NCBI GenBank assembly: GCA_916048095.2
Contig: OU696571.1
Location: 9,174,001 to 9,238,000, forward strand
Direction: 5' to 3'
Length of the DNA stretch: 64,000 nt
DNA from: Sacculina carcini
Lineage: Eukaryota > Arthropoda > Thecostraca > Sacculinidae
Shown: positions 1-11,771 of the stretch, piece after piece
Numbering within the stretch: position 1 is the stretch's first letter
Layout: every line of letters begins with the position of its first letter
Translations under genes and position numbers: made by a program
Notes under the pieces: model-generated
Told to the model about the DNA's origin: nothing
The model's database searches: none
The model's input: the letters and a program-made list of their open reading frames with translations, nothing else

Positions 1-321
1 GATACTATTCGGTTTGTGCAAAAGACTGAATATTCATCTTGTTCGCTCAATCAAATTTGTTTCTCCATCGAGTAAATGGTGGCAAATATCAACAACGGTC
101 ACATTAGGTCCTGATGGTAGGAAGTTTGGAAGAGTCGGTTAGTGAAGGCAATAATGATTGAATGTGTTTCAGTCAGGTGTACCATATTAAGCACACAGTT
201 ATTGAAGAGGTGCAATCACAGCCGCAGCAACCGCCTCCGAGCCCCCAGCCTAGAACATCATATAATCATCATATCATGTATTTTTGTCACCAACATATAA
301 TTTACACCATCGTTGTGACAG
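1..321. other. Leading flank, no gene recognised
   Basis: I see no coding similarity or repeat structure here. A 76-codon open frame on the plus strand (162-392) has low-complexity composition and overlaps the hairpin at 322-359, so I do not treat it as a gene. The stretch may hold the last bases of the non-LTR element that lies on the minus strand to the right. Confidence 0.5.
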
Positions 322-359
322 GGGCCCACATAAGCATGCGCTTTTTTTCATGTGGGCCC
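322..359 (-). repeat. Stem-loop near the 3' end of the non-LTR element
   Basis: A perfect 10-bp inverted repeat (GGGCCCACAT and its complement) encloses an 18-base loop. It lies downstream of the reverse-transcriptase remnant on the same strand. Non-LTR elements often carry a 3'-UTR stem-loop recognised by their own reverse transcriptase; that role here is inferred. Confidence 0.6.
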
Positions 360-579
360 TTTACAATGAATAAAGACAACGTACAAAAATGACAGTGACA
401 TCATAACAAGATAAAAATAATTACAACCAATATAGGCACACTGCTGAATCAGTCGATCGTCTCTCGACACGTCGAAGCATCACTGATTATTTACATTTAT
501 CTTGATTTATCCCTTCAATTAATTTCATTTTAAATGTTTTCAAGGTCCTACTTTGTTTGATGCATTTTTGTATTTCATT

Positions 580-3563
580 TCACACGGTTACTCCTCTTAC
601 GCTCAAGCTTTGCTGTCTAGCTCGAGTCCTCGGGAATCTCTGTGCAAATTTGTCCGGGTGTATCTTGTTTATTTGAAATAAAGCTTGCAGGTGTTTGGGT
701 AATAAATTATTTTGTGCTCGGTACATGAAAGCTGCCGTGTTCAACTGTACTAAACTGTTGAAGTGAAGTATTTTATACAAGTTGAAGTGAGCTTTTGTGT
801 TCTCATAAACTCTTATATTTGCTATTATCCGTATCAAACGTTTTTGAGAAGTTATAATTTTTGTCAGTCTAGACTCTAGAATCATAGGTTGCTCCCCAAA
901 TATTATTACAAAAATCCAGATAAGGTTTTGCAAGGCTATTATATAAAGTTACACTGGCTTTTTCACCGATAAAATTTCTCATTTGGAACATAGAATAGGA
1001 TATTTTTGCCAACATGTTTATAACTGAGTTTAAATGATTGCGCCATGTTAGATTTTGGTCAATTGTCAGTCCCAGGAATTTTACGGACTCAACCTCCTCA
1101 ATGACCGTTCCACCTACTTCCACAGAAATTCCACAGTCTTTTTTATTTTTACATTTGAAAGCATATGTACTTTGTTTTGTCGGTGTTCAATACAAGTCTG
1201 TTTTCATTCAACCATTTGACAACAACTTTTAATTCTCCATCAATAATTCTTTGTATATCCTCAATATACGGGGATGAGAAGAATAGATTCGTGTCATCAG
1301 CGAAAAGCACATTTTTACAGCTATTTGATACGCTGAGTAAGTCGTTAATATACAGGAAAAAAAGTATAGGGGCCAAGGACCGACCCCCGTGGCACTCCAC
1401 ATGATGACTTTTTTGTCCGATATCGCCCCACGATAATCGATCATTTGGTGTCGTTCATTCATATAACTCTCGACCCAATCTTTTGCCTTGCCTCGTATGC
1501 CGTACACTTCCAACTTATTTACAAGTATTCGATGATTCACTGTGTCAAACGCTTTTCTCAAATCTACAAATATTCCTATTGTGAAATTGTTCTTGTCCAA
1601 GGAGTTGGAAATCAATTCGATGGTATCGGCGATTGCGTCATCCACAGACTTTTTCGACTGAAACCCATACTGACCAGAATTTATGATTTTGTTTTTTGAA
1701 ATAAACGAGCTCAATCCTGAAACAAACAATTTTTCTAGAAAGTTTGAAAATTGAGGAAGAAGAGAAATTGGTCTATAGTTTGTGAAAATTGTTCTTTTGC
1801 CTTTTTGAAAATTGGTATGACTTTGGCTGTTTTCATTTGAGCAGGGAAAACTCCACGTGTGAACGACAGGCTGCAAACATACTGTAGAGGTGTTGAAATG
1901 AACCTGACAGCTGTTTTTAGCAATCTCATGTCGATGAAGTCATCATCATAGGATTTCATGCTCTTACATGACATGATGACGTTATAGACCTCAGCTTCGG
2001 TGACAGAACTCAGGAAAATTGTTGACTCAACTCTTTTCATATTTATTGTCTTGAGATCTGCCGTGGCTTTTGGAATATTTTTTGTCACATCATTGGCTGC
2101 TTCAACAAAGAAGTTATTGAATGCGTTCGAGATAGCATCGCCAGATTTGTAATAATGGCCGTTCTGATGAAACACACATGAATGAGTGTCAGTTTTTTCT
2201 CGTCCTAACGCTTTGTTCAAACTTTTTCATGTGTCTTTTGTGTCATTCTTTGCTTTGTGGAGAGCATTTGAGATGAAATTTTGTTTCGCCTGACGTATGT
2301 GGGAAGTCAACATGAGTCGATATTCCTTATATCTCATATAATCTTTTTCTAATCGAGTCTCTAGGAATTTCTTATGGAGTTTGTTTTTATATTTACATGA
2401 TGTTTTCAGTGCACTTGTCATACATGACCTAGTTTCCATTCTATTGTATCTCTATCAGGGAAACAATGGTCAACGAGCGTGATGAACTGGTGTAGAAAAT
2501 CACTGTAGGCTTGATCAACGTGCTCATATTGAATGCATGTCCAGTTTGTTTTACCCAATAGTTCCAAGAACTCTTGTTCAGACTTCCTTGAAATGTCCTT
2601 GTGGTGATAGCCACACTCGTGTGTGTGAATTGTCATATGTACATATTGTATATTGTTTATGCCGGTGTTATATGGCTAACTCAAGTGTGTGCTTGCCTGT
2701 GTGTTAGTTCGTGTTGGGTGTGTCAAGGTCGGAGGCTTCTGTTGACTCTATGGTGCCTTTGGCTAAGTTCAGGTAAGCGTTAACTGTTTGTGTATGCGAA
2801 TGTGTGCGTGTGTGTAGGGTAGGCTTGTATGCGTGTCTGTCAATGAGTGTTCAAGTCACTTCCTTGTAACTATGGCCTATTTGTATGTATGCGTGTGTGT
2901 AGATGTATAAATATGTGTGCGACCGATTATACCCGCTCTTTTTCTGGTTGTGTCGCTGAGTGTGACCAGTGAATATATTGTGATTGTGCCGGTTGCAGTT
3001 GGTCTAAGACGACACTTCATCCTCATCAATACACTTTCTCTTTGCCTAGAATGGCCTGGTCCACCAACTATTGCATATATGGGTAGACGGTCACTAATGT
3101 CAAAAGTGTCTGTTCCTGACATAATCTTTTTTTGGTAACGTTGGTGAATATATTATCAATAGTCGTTTGTGATGTCGATGTTATTCTTGTTGGTGATGTA
3201 ATCAACGGAACCGTGACCAAAAAAGCGTTAATTTGGCTATTTGTGTCCTGTTCATCCTTCTTTGTGAAGTCTACATTGAAGTCTCCTACTACAAACCAAT
3301 TATTTTTGTAACTTTTTTCGAGAGTTTCACACATACAATCTACGAAGCTCCTCATGCTCGACGCTGGAGACCTGTATACACAGGTTACAATAAAAACATG
3401 GTGATTGAAGTTGGCTTTCAATTTTAGTGCTTCTAACACACCATTTGCTTGTGTAGCCTCGACTGAATTGTGATCTACAATTGATTTATTGTCAATGTAA
3501 ACGGCTACTCCCCCTCCTCTTCTACTGTTGCGATTCGCAGTGAAAAGCTGATATTTACTCGCT
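580..3563 (-). pseudogene. Broken ORF2 (endonuclease and reverse transcriptase)
   Basis: The coding remnant changes frame about six times. Segments in order on the minus strand: endonuclease (3,563-3,068; motifs GGGVAVYID, TCVYRSPASS, VVGDFNVDF), linker (2,636-2,227), reverse-transcriptase start (2,220-1,735), fingers/palm (1,876-1,229; YRPISLLPQFSNFLEKL, FVDLRKAFDTVNH), the catalytic FADDTNLF segment (1,400-1,149), then thumb and C-terminal region (1,123-869 and 933-580; KFLGLTIDQNLTW). The catalytic Asp pair survives but frameshifts make the gene non-functional. The family protein would nick target DNA and copy the RNA at the nick. Confidence 0.88.
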
Positions 3564-4793
3564 GATGGGCATGATGCCGCTAGCGATCAGTCCCAGTGGC
3601 TGTGGCAGCAGGTGTGCCGTGAACCAGTGGCGTAGTGTACGAGTGACGGGTGTGAGACCCAGTCACTCACTGACGCCAACTGCAGCGCACTAGAACGACA
3701 GGTTGTGCCGTGTCTGTCGACCCGAAATCGACTGCCCTACAGCGCGACGCTCGGTATAAAAACCTTCCGTCTTGCTAAGAGACGTCCGAGCTGGGAGTGC
3801 ACCGCTAAGTGACACTAGCCAGACTCGACGGTTTAAAGCGAACGTCTGATGCCTCGGAATCAAATGTGCTCAAGCCCACCTCTATGGGTGTCTGTTTCGG
3901 AGGAATAACCGGCTACCGTATTCAGTCCAAGACAGGCGACAGAGCACAATATATCCTTGGCAAAACGCTGTGAGGGCGATGTGGTCTTTAAAAAGACCGA
4001 AATTTATGTTGCGTAGGTTAATTCGCTAATTTTAAAGAGAGCGGGAGCGGTACCGTGGAGACCAGTCAAACTGTAAAAGCAGACATAATGAACAAAAACA
4101 AGATGTATTAAAAGACGGGCGCGCGGGGCCATTGCAGCCCCACGCGCGCCCACAAGACACCGCACACCGATGCACACTCAACGACGCTCACACACCGACT
4201 CCGAAACATGACGCCACCACGTGGCACGCGCAGTCAGCAAACCGCACAATCCACCATTCAAATGCACGCTCATATACACATACAGCACCTTCACTCGCAC
4301 TCATACAAAACAGTCATTCATACCCTAATCTATCACATCCAGCACAAATCTAAGCATAATCCAGCACTAATCTATCACACAAACTCAGAGCCGACGACGT
4401 GAAAGAGAGGTTTATTGCCGAAAGTGCACGCTTTATATACCGCAAGTTGCAACCGTACGGTGTAGTGTTGCACGTGACGTCACGGCTACCGTGTGCAGCA
4501 TGATGAATGTGTGTGAGTTTGTGTGTGAATGTGTGTGAATGTGTGAAAAGTTTGTCTGACGCGCATGCGCGGCTAGCATTGTGTGATAAATAAAACAGCA
4601 ATAACAATCAAACCTTATACAAACATCGTGCACACATAATTGTTATATAACGGAAATAATACGTAATGATACTCGCGGTAATACAGTGACGTGATATAGT
4701 GGCATTCATATAATCGGCAAATGCAAATACAATATAACAGTGTACACATTTGACATACATGGAACAAAAAAAGAATTGATGTGTGTGGCTACA
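3564..4793 (-). repeat. 3' LTR of CsRn1-like element no. 1
   Basis: It matches the right-hand LTR (10,074-10,962) along its length and starts TGTAGCCACACAC on the minus strand. It is about 1,230 bp against 889 bp for its partner, mainly because of the 308-bp insertion at 4,073-4,380. Many single-base differences from the partner mark an old insertion. Confidence 0.85.
4073..4380. mobile_element. 308-bp insertion in the LTR with 5-bp target duplication
   Basis: The sequence is absent from the partner LTR at the matching position (around 10,590). It is flanked by the direct repeat AAACT (4,068-4,072 and 4,381-4,385). Near its left end is a strong GC-rich inverted repeat (about 4,115-4,150) made of GGGCGCGCGGGG and its near complement. 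The rest is C/A-rich and lacks a gene. It has no clear terminal inverted repeats. It may be a small non-autonomous element or a solo terminal repeat; I cannot assign a family. Confidence 0.7.
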
Positions 4794-4804
4794 CTACCCC
4801 CTCC

Positions 4805-7800
4805 CTAGACTGTCGAGTACAGAGGCGACATGTCGATATCTCTGTGGGGCAAGTACAATGCGTACGCTGCGTGTTGTGATGCACGACTACTTGTAACCAC
4901 CGGTGTGTGTGTGTGCTGTGAAGTTCTGTGCGTGCTGCTGTCTGTGCACTCAGCTGTCCGTTGAACAGGCGCGTCGGTTCTGACAAACAACTCGGTAGTG
5001 GCAGGTTCTGTTGACGTATAGTCGTTTATGATCGGTGATGAAGCAACACGTTCTACAGCTGTTTCGACAAATGCCGGTTTGCAGCAATCAATGGAGATGA
5101 CGTCGTCCTTGCTGCGTCTCATGATGGTAATGGTCTTGCCAGTCCTGGCGTTCACCAAGAAGGAACCGTCGTACCGACTTTCCAGGGGATAGCGATGACC
5201 ATCTTTGCGCACGAAAACGTTAGTCCACGTTGACAGGGCACTGGTAACGTATGAACGCTGCTGAACCGGACGTGGCAGAGTTGGCCTAAGCTTCGCCATA
5301 TGACGTCGCAGTCTGTTCACGTACGAAGACGGGTCAGAAGCCGGTGCTGAAGAGTGAAAGAACTATCCGTGCAATCTCACCGTAGAGCCGTACACGAGCT
5401 CCGCTGCTGTGGCACCGATGTCAGGTTTGTGCGTGGCTCGGATGCCTAGAAGAACCAGAGGCAGAGCGTATGTCCAGGAGGTGAGATCATGAGCCCTCAG
5501 GCCCGTTTTAAACTGCCGGTGCAACCGTTCCACCATGCCGTTGCAGGCCGGATGGAAGCTGGTTGTGCGCTTTCGTTGACAACCAAGCATGCGCTGCATG
5601 TCACTTCACAACGCCGACTCAAATTGAGCACCGCGGTCACTTGTGATGGTGGTGGGTACGCCATACCTCGCAATCCAGTTGCTGATGAACGCACGTGCGA
5701 CTGTCTCGGTGCGTGAATCTGGAATGGGGATGGCTTCCGGCCATCGAGTGAAATGTTCGACACAAGTGAGGATGTAAGAAAAACCACGAGTGGGGGGTAG
5801 AAGACCCACGAGGTCAACATGGATGTGGTCGAAGCGTTCTTTTGGTGCGTCAAATGTTCCGATTGGTGATTTGGTGTGGCGAGTCACTTTGTTTTTCTGG
5901 CAATGGATGCAAGCTCTAGCAATGTGCCTCACTTCTCTATCCATATTGGGCCATGCGAAACGCTTGCTCACCAGCGTCACGGTGGCGTCGACACCCGGGT
6001 GAGAAATATCGTGGAGAAATTTCGTGTAAGGTAGCCTCAATGCCACCGGTAATACTGGACGCGAAGATCCGGTCGATTTGTCACACAACAGTGTAATGTC
6101 GTCTGTCAATTTGACGTCCTTGAGCTGCAGTGAGCCAGGTGAACGACGGATTTCCCCTGGACGAATCCTCCACTTGATCGTGCGCGAGTGCGGTGAAATA
6201 ATCAATGGGTACGCTTGGTTGTGTCAGCATATTCACAGTAAGCGATAGAGCGTCAGCAGCTGCGTTGTCCTTGCCAGGAATATGCCAAATGTCTCCGATG
6301 AATTGGCTGATGAAGTCAAGATGTCTCAGCTCACGGGGAGAATGACGATCGGATGAAGCAACACGTTCTACAGCTGTTTCGACAAATGCCGGTTTGCAGC
6401 GATCAATGGAGATGACGTCGTCCTTGCTGCGTCTCATGATGGTAATGGTCTTGCCAGTCCTGGCCTTCACCAAGAAGGGACCGTCGTACCGACTCTCCAG
6501 GGGATAGCGATGACCATCTTTGCGCACGAAAACGTGAGTGCACGTTGACAGGGCACTGGTAACGTATGAACGCTGCTGAACCGGACGTGGCAGAGTTGGC
6601 CTAAGTTTCGCCATATGACGTCGCAGTCTGTTCACGTACGATGACGGGTCAGAAGCCGGTGCTGAAGAGTGAAAGAACTCTCCGGGCAATCTCACCGTAG
6701 AGCCGTACACGAGCTCCGCTGCTGTGGCAACGATGCCCGGTTTGTGCGTGGCTCGGATGCCTAGCAGAACCAGAGGCAGAGCGTCTGTCCAGGAGGTGAG
6801 ATCATGAGCCCTCAGGCCCGTTTTCAACTGCCGGTGCAGCCGTTCCACCATGCCGTTGCAGGCCGGATGGAAGCTGGTTGTGCGCTTTCGTTGACAACCA
6901 AGCATGCGCTGCATGTCACTCCACAACGCCGACTAAAATTGAGCACCGCGGTCACTTGTGATGGTAGTGGGCACGCCATACCTCGCAATCCAGTTGCTGA
7001 TGAACGCACGTGCGACTGTCTGGGTGCGTGAATCTGGAATGGGGATGGCTTCCGGCCATCGAGTGAAACGTTCGACACAAGTGAGGATGTAAGAACAACC
7101 ACGAGAGGGGGGTAGAAGACCCACGAGGTCAACATGGATGTGGTCGAAGCGTTCTTTTGGTGCGTCAAATGTTCCGATTGGTGATTTGGTGTAGCGAGTC
7201 ACTTTGTTTTTCTGGCAATGGATGCAAGCTCTAGCAATGTGCCTCACTTCTCTATCCATATTGGGCAATGCGAAACGCTTGCTCAATAGCGTCACAGTGG
7301 CGTCGACACCCGGGTGAGAAATATCTTGGAGAAATTTCGTGTAAGGTTGCCTCAATGCCACCGGTAATACTGGACGCGAAGATCCGGTCGATTTGTCACA
7401 CAACAGTGTAATGTCGTCTGTCAATTTGACGTCCTTGAGCTGCAGTGAGCCAGGTGAACGACGGATTTCCCCTATGGACGAATCCTCCACTTGATCGTGC
7501 GCGAGTGCGGTGAAATCATCAATGAGTACGCTTGGTTGTGTCAGCATATTCACAGTACGCGATAGAGCGTCAGCAGCTGCGTTGTCCTTGCAAGGAATAT
7601 GCCGAATGTCTCCGATGAATTGGCTGATGAAGTCAAGATGTCTCAGCTCACGGGGAGAATGACGATCGGATGTGGCACCGAGTGCTCTCACGAGCGGCTT
7701 GTGGTCGGTGAATACACAGGGATGCTGCCCTTCGATCATATGTCGGAAGTGTTTCACTGCCAGGTACACACCGAGAAGCTCACGTCCAAAAGTGCTGTAC

Positions 7801-7925
7801 TTGCGCTGCGTTTTGTCGAGTGACTTTGAGAAATATGACAGCGGTTGCCACTGATGGTTGACTTCTTGCTGCAGCACTGCTCCTACGCCAATGTCTGTAG
7901 TTCTGACTGGCTGGATGGTAATGGG
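4805..7925 (-). pseudogene. RNase H-integrase part of CsRn1-like pol, with internal duplication
   Basis: Read right to left, RNase H (FTDHKPLVRAL; HIPCKDNAAADALSR) is followed by the integrase zinc finger (HPGVDATVTLL to CIHCQKNK) and the DDE core (HVDLVGLLPPSRG, ITSDRGAQF, HPACNGMVERLHRQ), with the C-terminal tail ending at 4,805. The 1.32 kb integrase segment is present twice in tandem (5,041-6,355 and 6,356-7,670), so the first integrase tail runs straight back into a second RNase H end. Frameshifts separate the pieces at about 7,880, 6,930 and 5,600. The bridge between RT and RNase H is also deleted near 7,900. Integrase would insert the cDNA into chromosomes; this copy is dead. Confidence 0.88.
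5041..7670. repeat. Tandem duplication of a 1,316-bp integrase segment
   Basis: Copy A (5,041-6,355) and copy B (6,356-7,670) align end to end with an offset of 1,315-1,317 bp. They differ by scattered substitutions and small indels, for example a 2-bp deletion in copy A near 6,159. The junction fuses the motif VERVASS of one copy to DRHSPRELRHLD of the other. Unequal crossing-over or template switching during reverse transcription could produce it. Confidence 0.88.
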
Positions 7926-9210
7926 TAGTGACGTATGGCGTCCACTCTCTCAGGAAGTGGGTGGACGCCGCCAGAGTCTACCATGTGTCCCAGGAACTTC
8001 ACGCGTTTGGCACCGAGTACGCACTTCTCTTTGTTTACGACGATGCCGTACTGTTGAAGTCGAGTGAAAACGGTTCGCAGGAGGTTCTCATGATGTGTTT
8101 CTGACGGGCTGGCCAGTAAAATATCATCCAGGTATGCAAAACAATGAGGAACTCCGCGCAACACCTCGTCGATGAACCATTGAAAAGTTTGTCCCGCGTT
8201 GCGAAGGCCAAATGGCATACGCACCATTTCGTAAAGCCCAAACGGCGTTGTTATTGCGGTTTTTGGAATGGCCGTCGGTTCGACAGGAATCTGATTGTAA
8301 GCGCGTACCAAATCCATCGTAGAAAATAACGTGCAGCCGTGCAGGTGCGTTGAAAAATATCTGAGGTACGGCAGAGGGTACCTGTCAGGCACTGTGCGTG
8401 CGTTAAGCTCACGGTAATCGCCGCATGGGCGCCACTCACCTGGTGTTTTCTTCGGCACGAGATGCAGTGGTGATGCCCAGTTGCTGGACGATAGGCGGAT
8501 GATGCTGAGTTTCAACATCTTGTCGAATTCGCGTCTGGCAATGACATCGCGACCCTGTGGCAGACGTCTGGGCCTGAAGGACACTGGCTGGCCGGTGGTC
8601 ACGATGTGGTGTGTGACTGAATGCTTCACCTGTGACGGCGCAGTGGGAGGAGCTGTCAGGTCCGTAAACTTGTCCAGGACGTGTTGGTAGGCGGTGCGCG
8701 GCATTGCAATTACCTGAATGCCGTGTGCTGTCAGCTGTAGGATCGAGCCCGTATTCAGGACGACGCCATCTCGTAGTAGCCGTTGCTGGTTGATGTCCAC
8801 GACCAATCTGTGTGCTCGCAGAAAATCCGCGCCGGTAATAGGCATATTTACGTCAGCGACCAGAAATGTCCACGGACACGTTGCACCGTTGCCGAAGGTA
8901 ACAGTGTGGTGTCTGGTGCCGTACATCTCAATGACAGACCCGTTGGCGGCTCGTAGCCGTGTCATATTTGCTGTGCGTGAAAAGCAATGTTTGCTGCTTT
9001 TGTATGGCAAGACACTCACTTGTGCGCCGGTGTCTATGAGATATTTTTCATGGGTTGCCCTATCACTCACGAACAATAATGGCACTAACGTTGCATTGCC
9101 TTCCAAACACTGCGCCACGTGCTGGGGGCTCTTCAGTTTAGCGCCCATGAGCAGGGAGGTGAGCATTTACGAGCATCGGCACCGAATCGCGCGTGGTAAT
9201 GACAGATACG
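7883..9210 (-). pseudogene. Zinc knuckle, protease and reverse transcriptase of CsRn1-like pol
   Basis: A CHCC zinc knuckle typical of this group lies at about 9,207-9,140 (CHYHARFG, then KCSPPC). The aspartic protease follows ([13 protein letters not shown], active-site DTG intact; ITGADFL). Reverse transcriptase comes next with [40 protein letters not shown] and the catalytic YLDD. The open frame runs from 9,166 to 7,883 and ends just where the connection to RNase H is lost. Protease and RT look well preserved compared with the rest of this element. Confidence 0.88.
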
Positions 9211-9390
9211 CGGCCGCTGTGAATGTGCTGGCTGTTGTGGTGAGCGTGATGCACTGTGGTGCGTCTCAAATCTACTGAGGGATTGACGATGCCGTGTAGG
9301 TCGTGGTGACGGTGATTGCCGGAGATTGTTGTACGCGACGGACTGCTGCCGATCGCGTGACGTCGGGCGGTCATGCAGCGCTGTGCGTAG

Positions 9391-10083
9391 CTACTTGTTG
9401 GACGTCTCCAGTCGTTGCACTGCTTCCACGAGTGTTGAAAGCACTAGCTCCAAAGCAGGTTGGCATTGCTGCTGGATGACCGTGACGTGCTGAGCTGCTG
9501 TGGGTCGATATGAAAGACCGCTGGCCTCCAGGTATCGATCGGCGGCGCCGGCGAGCTCGTCCAGTGTGCTAGAAGCTGGCAGTAATGCCAGAGCAGCACG
9601 TGCTTCCTGTGGTAAGCGCTGAAGAAACAGTGTGCGGAGAAGGCCTGTGTCTGCAGGTACATCGCCAGCTGAACGTAGCTCATGCCGCATTGAGCGCAGC
9701 AGGGCGGTGGGCTTCTGGTCGCCCAGTTGTTGGTTGGACAGTAACGCATCCAGTCGACTGGCGTTTGACTGCGCGAGCCGTTTCTGCAGGGTTGTGCTCA
9801 ATGCAGCGAACGATTTGGGTCCACGTAGCACGTCCTTCAATTGCGTGGCGATGTGTGGCGGCAAGTTTGCCACAAAAAGTTTGAAGCGCATCTCGTCGCT
9901 CTCTATGCAGGCCACATCAAACGCACATTCCACTTGTACCAACCAGACTTCAGGATCATCCGGTAGGAACACTGGCAGTCGGAATGTGGTGCCGGGTCTG
10001 GGTACCGCTTGCTCGGAGCCATGAGGCTGAGCGCCAAGCACTGCAGTGCTCTGCAGGGGGTCACCAGTGTAGCGGATGGGCAT
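9391..10083 (-). CDS. Gag (capsid) of CsRn1-like element no. 1
   Basis: An open frame of about 230 codons has the Gag pattern of the CsRn1 group: FRLPVFLPDDPEVWLVQVE, then RFKLFVANLP, LLSNQQLGDQKPTALLRSM and LLRTLFLQRLPQEARA. It would form the particle that packages element RNA. The frame ends at an in-frame TAG (9,391-9,393), and the zinc knuckle lies beyond the stop, so Gag is cut short. The first residues of the frame derive from the LTR/primer-site edge; the true start is uncertain. Confidence 0.82.
   Translation of the reverse strand: MPIRYTGDPLQSTAVLGAQPHGSEQAVPRPGTTFRLPVFLPDDPEVWLVQVECAFDVACIESDEMRFKLFVANLPPHIATQLKDVLRGPKSFAALSTTLQKRLAQSNASRLDALLSNQQLGDQKPTALLRSMRHELRSAGDVPADTGLLRTLFLQRLPQEARAALALLPASSTLDELAGAADRYLEASGLSYRPTAAQHVTVIQQQCQPALELVLSTLVEAVQRLETSNK
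10056..10067 (-). promoter_or_regulatory. Primer-binding site remnant (tRNA-Trp type)
   Basis: TGGTGACCCC on the minus strand follows the end of the 5' LTR. It matches the first ten bases of the complement of a metazoan tRNA-Trp 3' end; the following bases no longer match. The same site is intact in the second CsRn1-like element at 17,515. Confidence 0.65.
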
Positions 10084-10962
10084 GATGCCGCTAGCGATCA
10101 GTCCCAGTGTCTGTGGCAGCAGGTGTGCCGTGAACCAGTGGCGTAGTGTACGAGTGACGGAGGGTGTGAGACCCAGTCACTCACTAACGCCAACTGCAGC
10201 GCACTTGAACGACAGGTTGTGCCCTGTCTGTCGACCCGAAATCAACTACCCTACATCGCGACGCTCGGTATGAAAATCTTCGGTCTTGCTGATAGACGCC
10301 CGAGCTGGGAGTGCACCGCTAAGTGACACTAGCCAGACTCGGCGATTTTTAAGCGAACGTCTCATGCCTCGGAATCAAATGTGCTCAAGCCCACCTCGAT
10401 GGGTGTCTGTCTCGGAGGAATAACCGGCTACGGTATTCATTCCAAGACAGGCGGCAGAGCACAATCTATCCTTGGCAAAACGCTGTGAGGGCGATGTGGT
10501 CTTTAAAAAGACCGAAATGTATGTTGCGTCGGTTAATTCGCTAATTGTAAAGCGAGCGGGAGCGGTACCGTGGAGACCAGTCAAACTCAGGGCCGACGAC
10601 GTGAAAGAGAGGTTTATTGCCGAAAGTGCACGCTTTATATACCGCACGTTGCAGCCGTACGGTGTAGTGGTGCACGTGACGTCACTGCTACCGTGTGCAG
10701 CATGATATATGTGTGTGTGTTTGTCTGACGCGCATGCGCTGCTAACATTGTGAGATAAATAAAACAGCAATAACAATCAAAACTATATACAAACACCGTG
10801 CAAAGATAATTGTTATATACCGGAAGTAATACGTAATGATATTCGCGGTAATACAGTGACAGTGATATAGTGGCATTCATATAATTGGCAAATGCAAATA
10901 CAATAAAACAGTGTACACATTTGACAAACATGGAACAAAAAAGAATTGTGTGTGTGGCTACA
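10074..10962 (-). repeat. 5' LTR of CsRn1-like element no. 1
   Basis: 889 bp, beginning TGTAGCC at 10,962 on the minus strand and ending at the CCCATC stretch shared with the left LTR. Bases 10,860-10,962 are repeated in inverted orientation at 31,900-32,002, which marks the outer edge of the large inverted duplication. Confidence 0.85.
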
Positions 10963-11434
10963 ATGTTTTCAACTGATGTAAGTCTGAGTTAGTATTATTA
11001 TCGAACCAGGTTTCCGATACTGCAATTATATCAGGCAGTTTTCCACCACTTACGGATTATGACTCCAAGAATTCTTGAAGTTTGTGAAAATTTGCCCTAA
11101 CGCTACAGATATTGACATGCACCATTGAGACACCCGAATGCTTACTGAGTGTTTCTGAAGAGTGCTTATCGAGAGACGATCGATGTTACATGCAACATCA
11201 GTTGTTTTAGTTGTGTGTTCAACATTATGTGACACGTCAACATTAGCGTCAATGAGGTTAGTGCTTGTGTACATTTTTAGTGTATCGGGGAAATTTGACA
11301 AATACAATGCCAGTATTGTGGGCCCGTAAATTTAATTTAGGAAGCGTACTGAATTGCAGTCAGTACTATAATATTTTATTTTATGTAGCGTACTAGAGTA
11401 CAGGAAGTGCATACAACATAATGGCTAAAGACAG
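10963..11434 (-). pseudogene. Start of the non-LTR endonuclease (left arm copy)
   Basis: On the minus strand this encodes the beginning of an APE-type endonuclease, including the SETW motif followed by FDNNTNSDL. It continues in sense with the endonuclease remainder at 3,563 after removal of the LTR element between them. Frameshifts are present. A second copy in opposite orientation is at 31,428-31,899. Confidence 0.8.
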
Positions 11435-11771
11435 TGTTGCGGCATCCGTATGTGTGACGAGTGTTTTTGCCGAATAGGTGGCGGTGCGATATGATGATGA
11501 TGATGATACGTGTATTATCAGGCCATGAGAAAAGGCATGAACACGTTGTTGCAACAATATAATAACAAGAAGGACATGACGGGTAATAAATACAATACAT
11601 ACACTAATAAAAACACATTAATAATTATTAATGACTAGACGATACAAATACAATACAAGTATAACACCATACAGGTGTTACCATACAGGTGCGATATGCG
11701 TACATATACATTGTTTATTTTTGTTATTTAATATGTACAGCATGTATTGCTCTTGTGTGTTGCAGTAGAAT

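Larger units (their letters stand above)
322..3563 (-). mobile_element. Non-LTR retrotransposon, 3' part (Jockey/CR1-like)
   Basis: A degenerate non-LTR retrotransposon reads right to left: the later part of an APE-type endonuclease, then reverse transcriptase, then a 3' UTR. The element continues beyond the LTR retrotransposon at 3,564-10,962: the start of the endonuclease, with the SETW motif, is at 10,963-11,434 on the same strand, and the two parts meet in the middle of the endonuclease domain. I cannot settle the clade between Jockey, CR1 and relatives. The 5' UTR and any ORF1 are not visible. Confidence 0.85.
3564..10962 (-). mobile_element. CsRn1-like Ty3/gypsy element no. 1, defective
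   Basis: A complete but decayed LTR retrotransposon on the minus strand: 5' LTR 10,962-10,074, gag, protease-RT, RNase H-integrase, then 3' LTR 4,793-3,564. A polypurine tract (GAGGGGGTAG on the minus strand) abuts the 3' LTR at 4,794. The primer site next to the 5' LTR retains TGGTGACCCC, the start of the complement of the tRNA-Trp 3' end, as in the CsRn1 group. It is inserted in the endonuclease domain of the older non-LTR element. No clean target duplication is visible, and the outer few bases of the 3' LTR appear lost. Confidence 0.85.

Noticed and set aside
162-392. A 76-codon plus-strand open frame
   Set aside because: It runs into a stem-loop in the 3' end of the opposite-strand LINE and has no similarity I recognise.
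4132-4402. Two overlapping open frames rich in His, Thr and Pro
   Set aside because: They fall in the 308-bp insertion and reflect its C/A-rich composition.
8718-9278. Plus-strand 186-codon open frame opposite the protease-RT of element no. 1
   Set aside because: It is antisense to a well-supported protease region and has no domain pattern.
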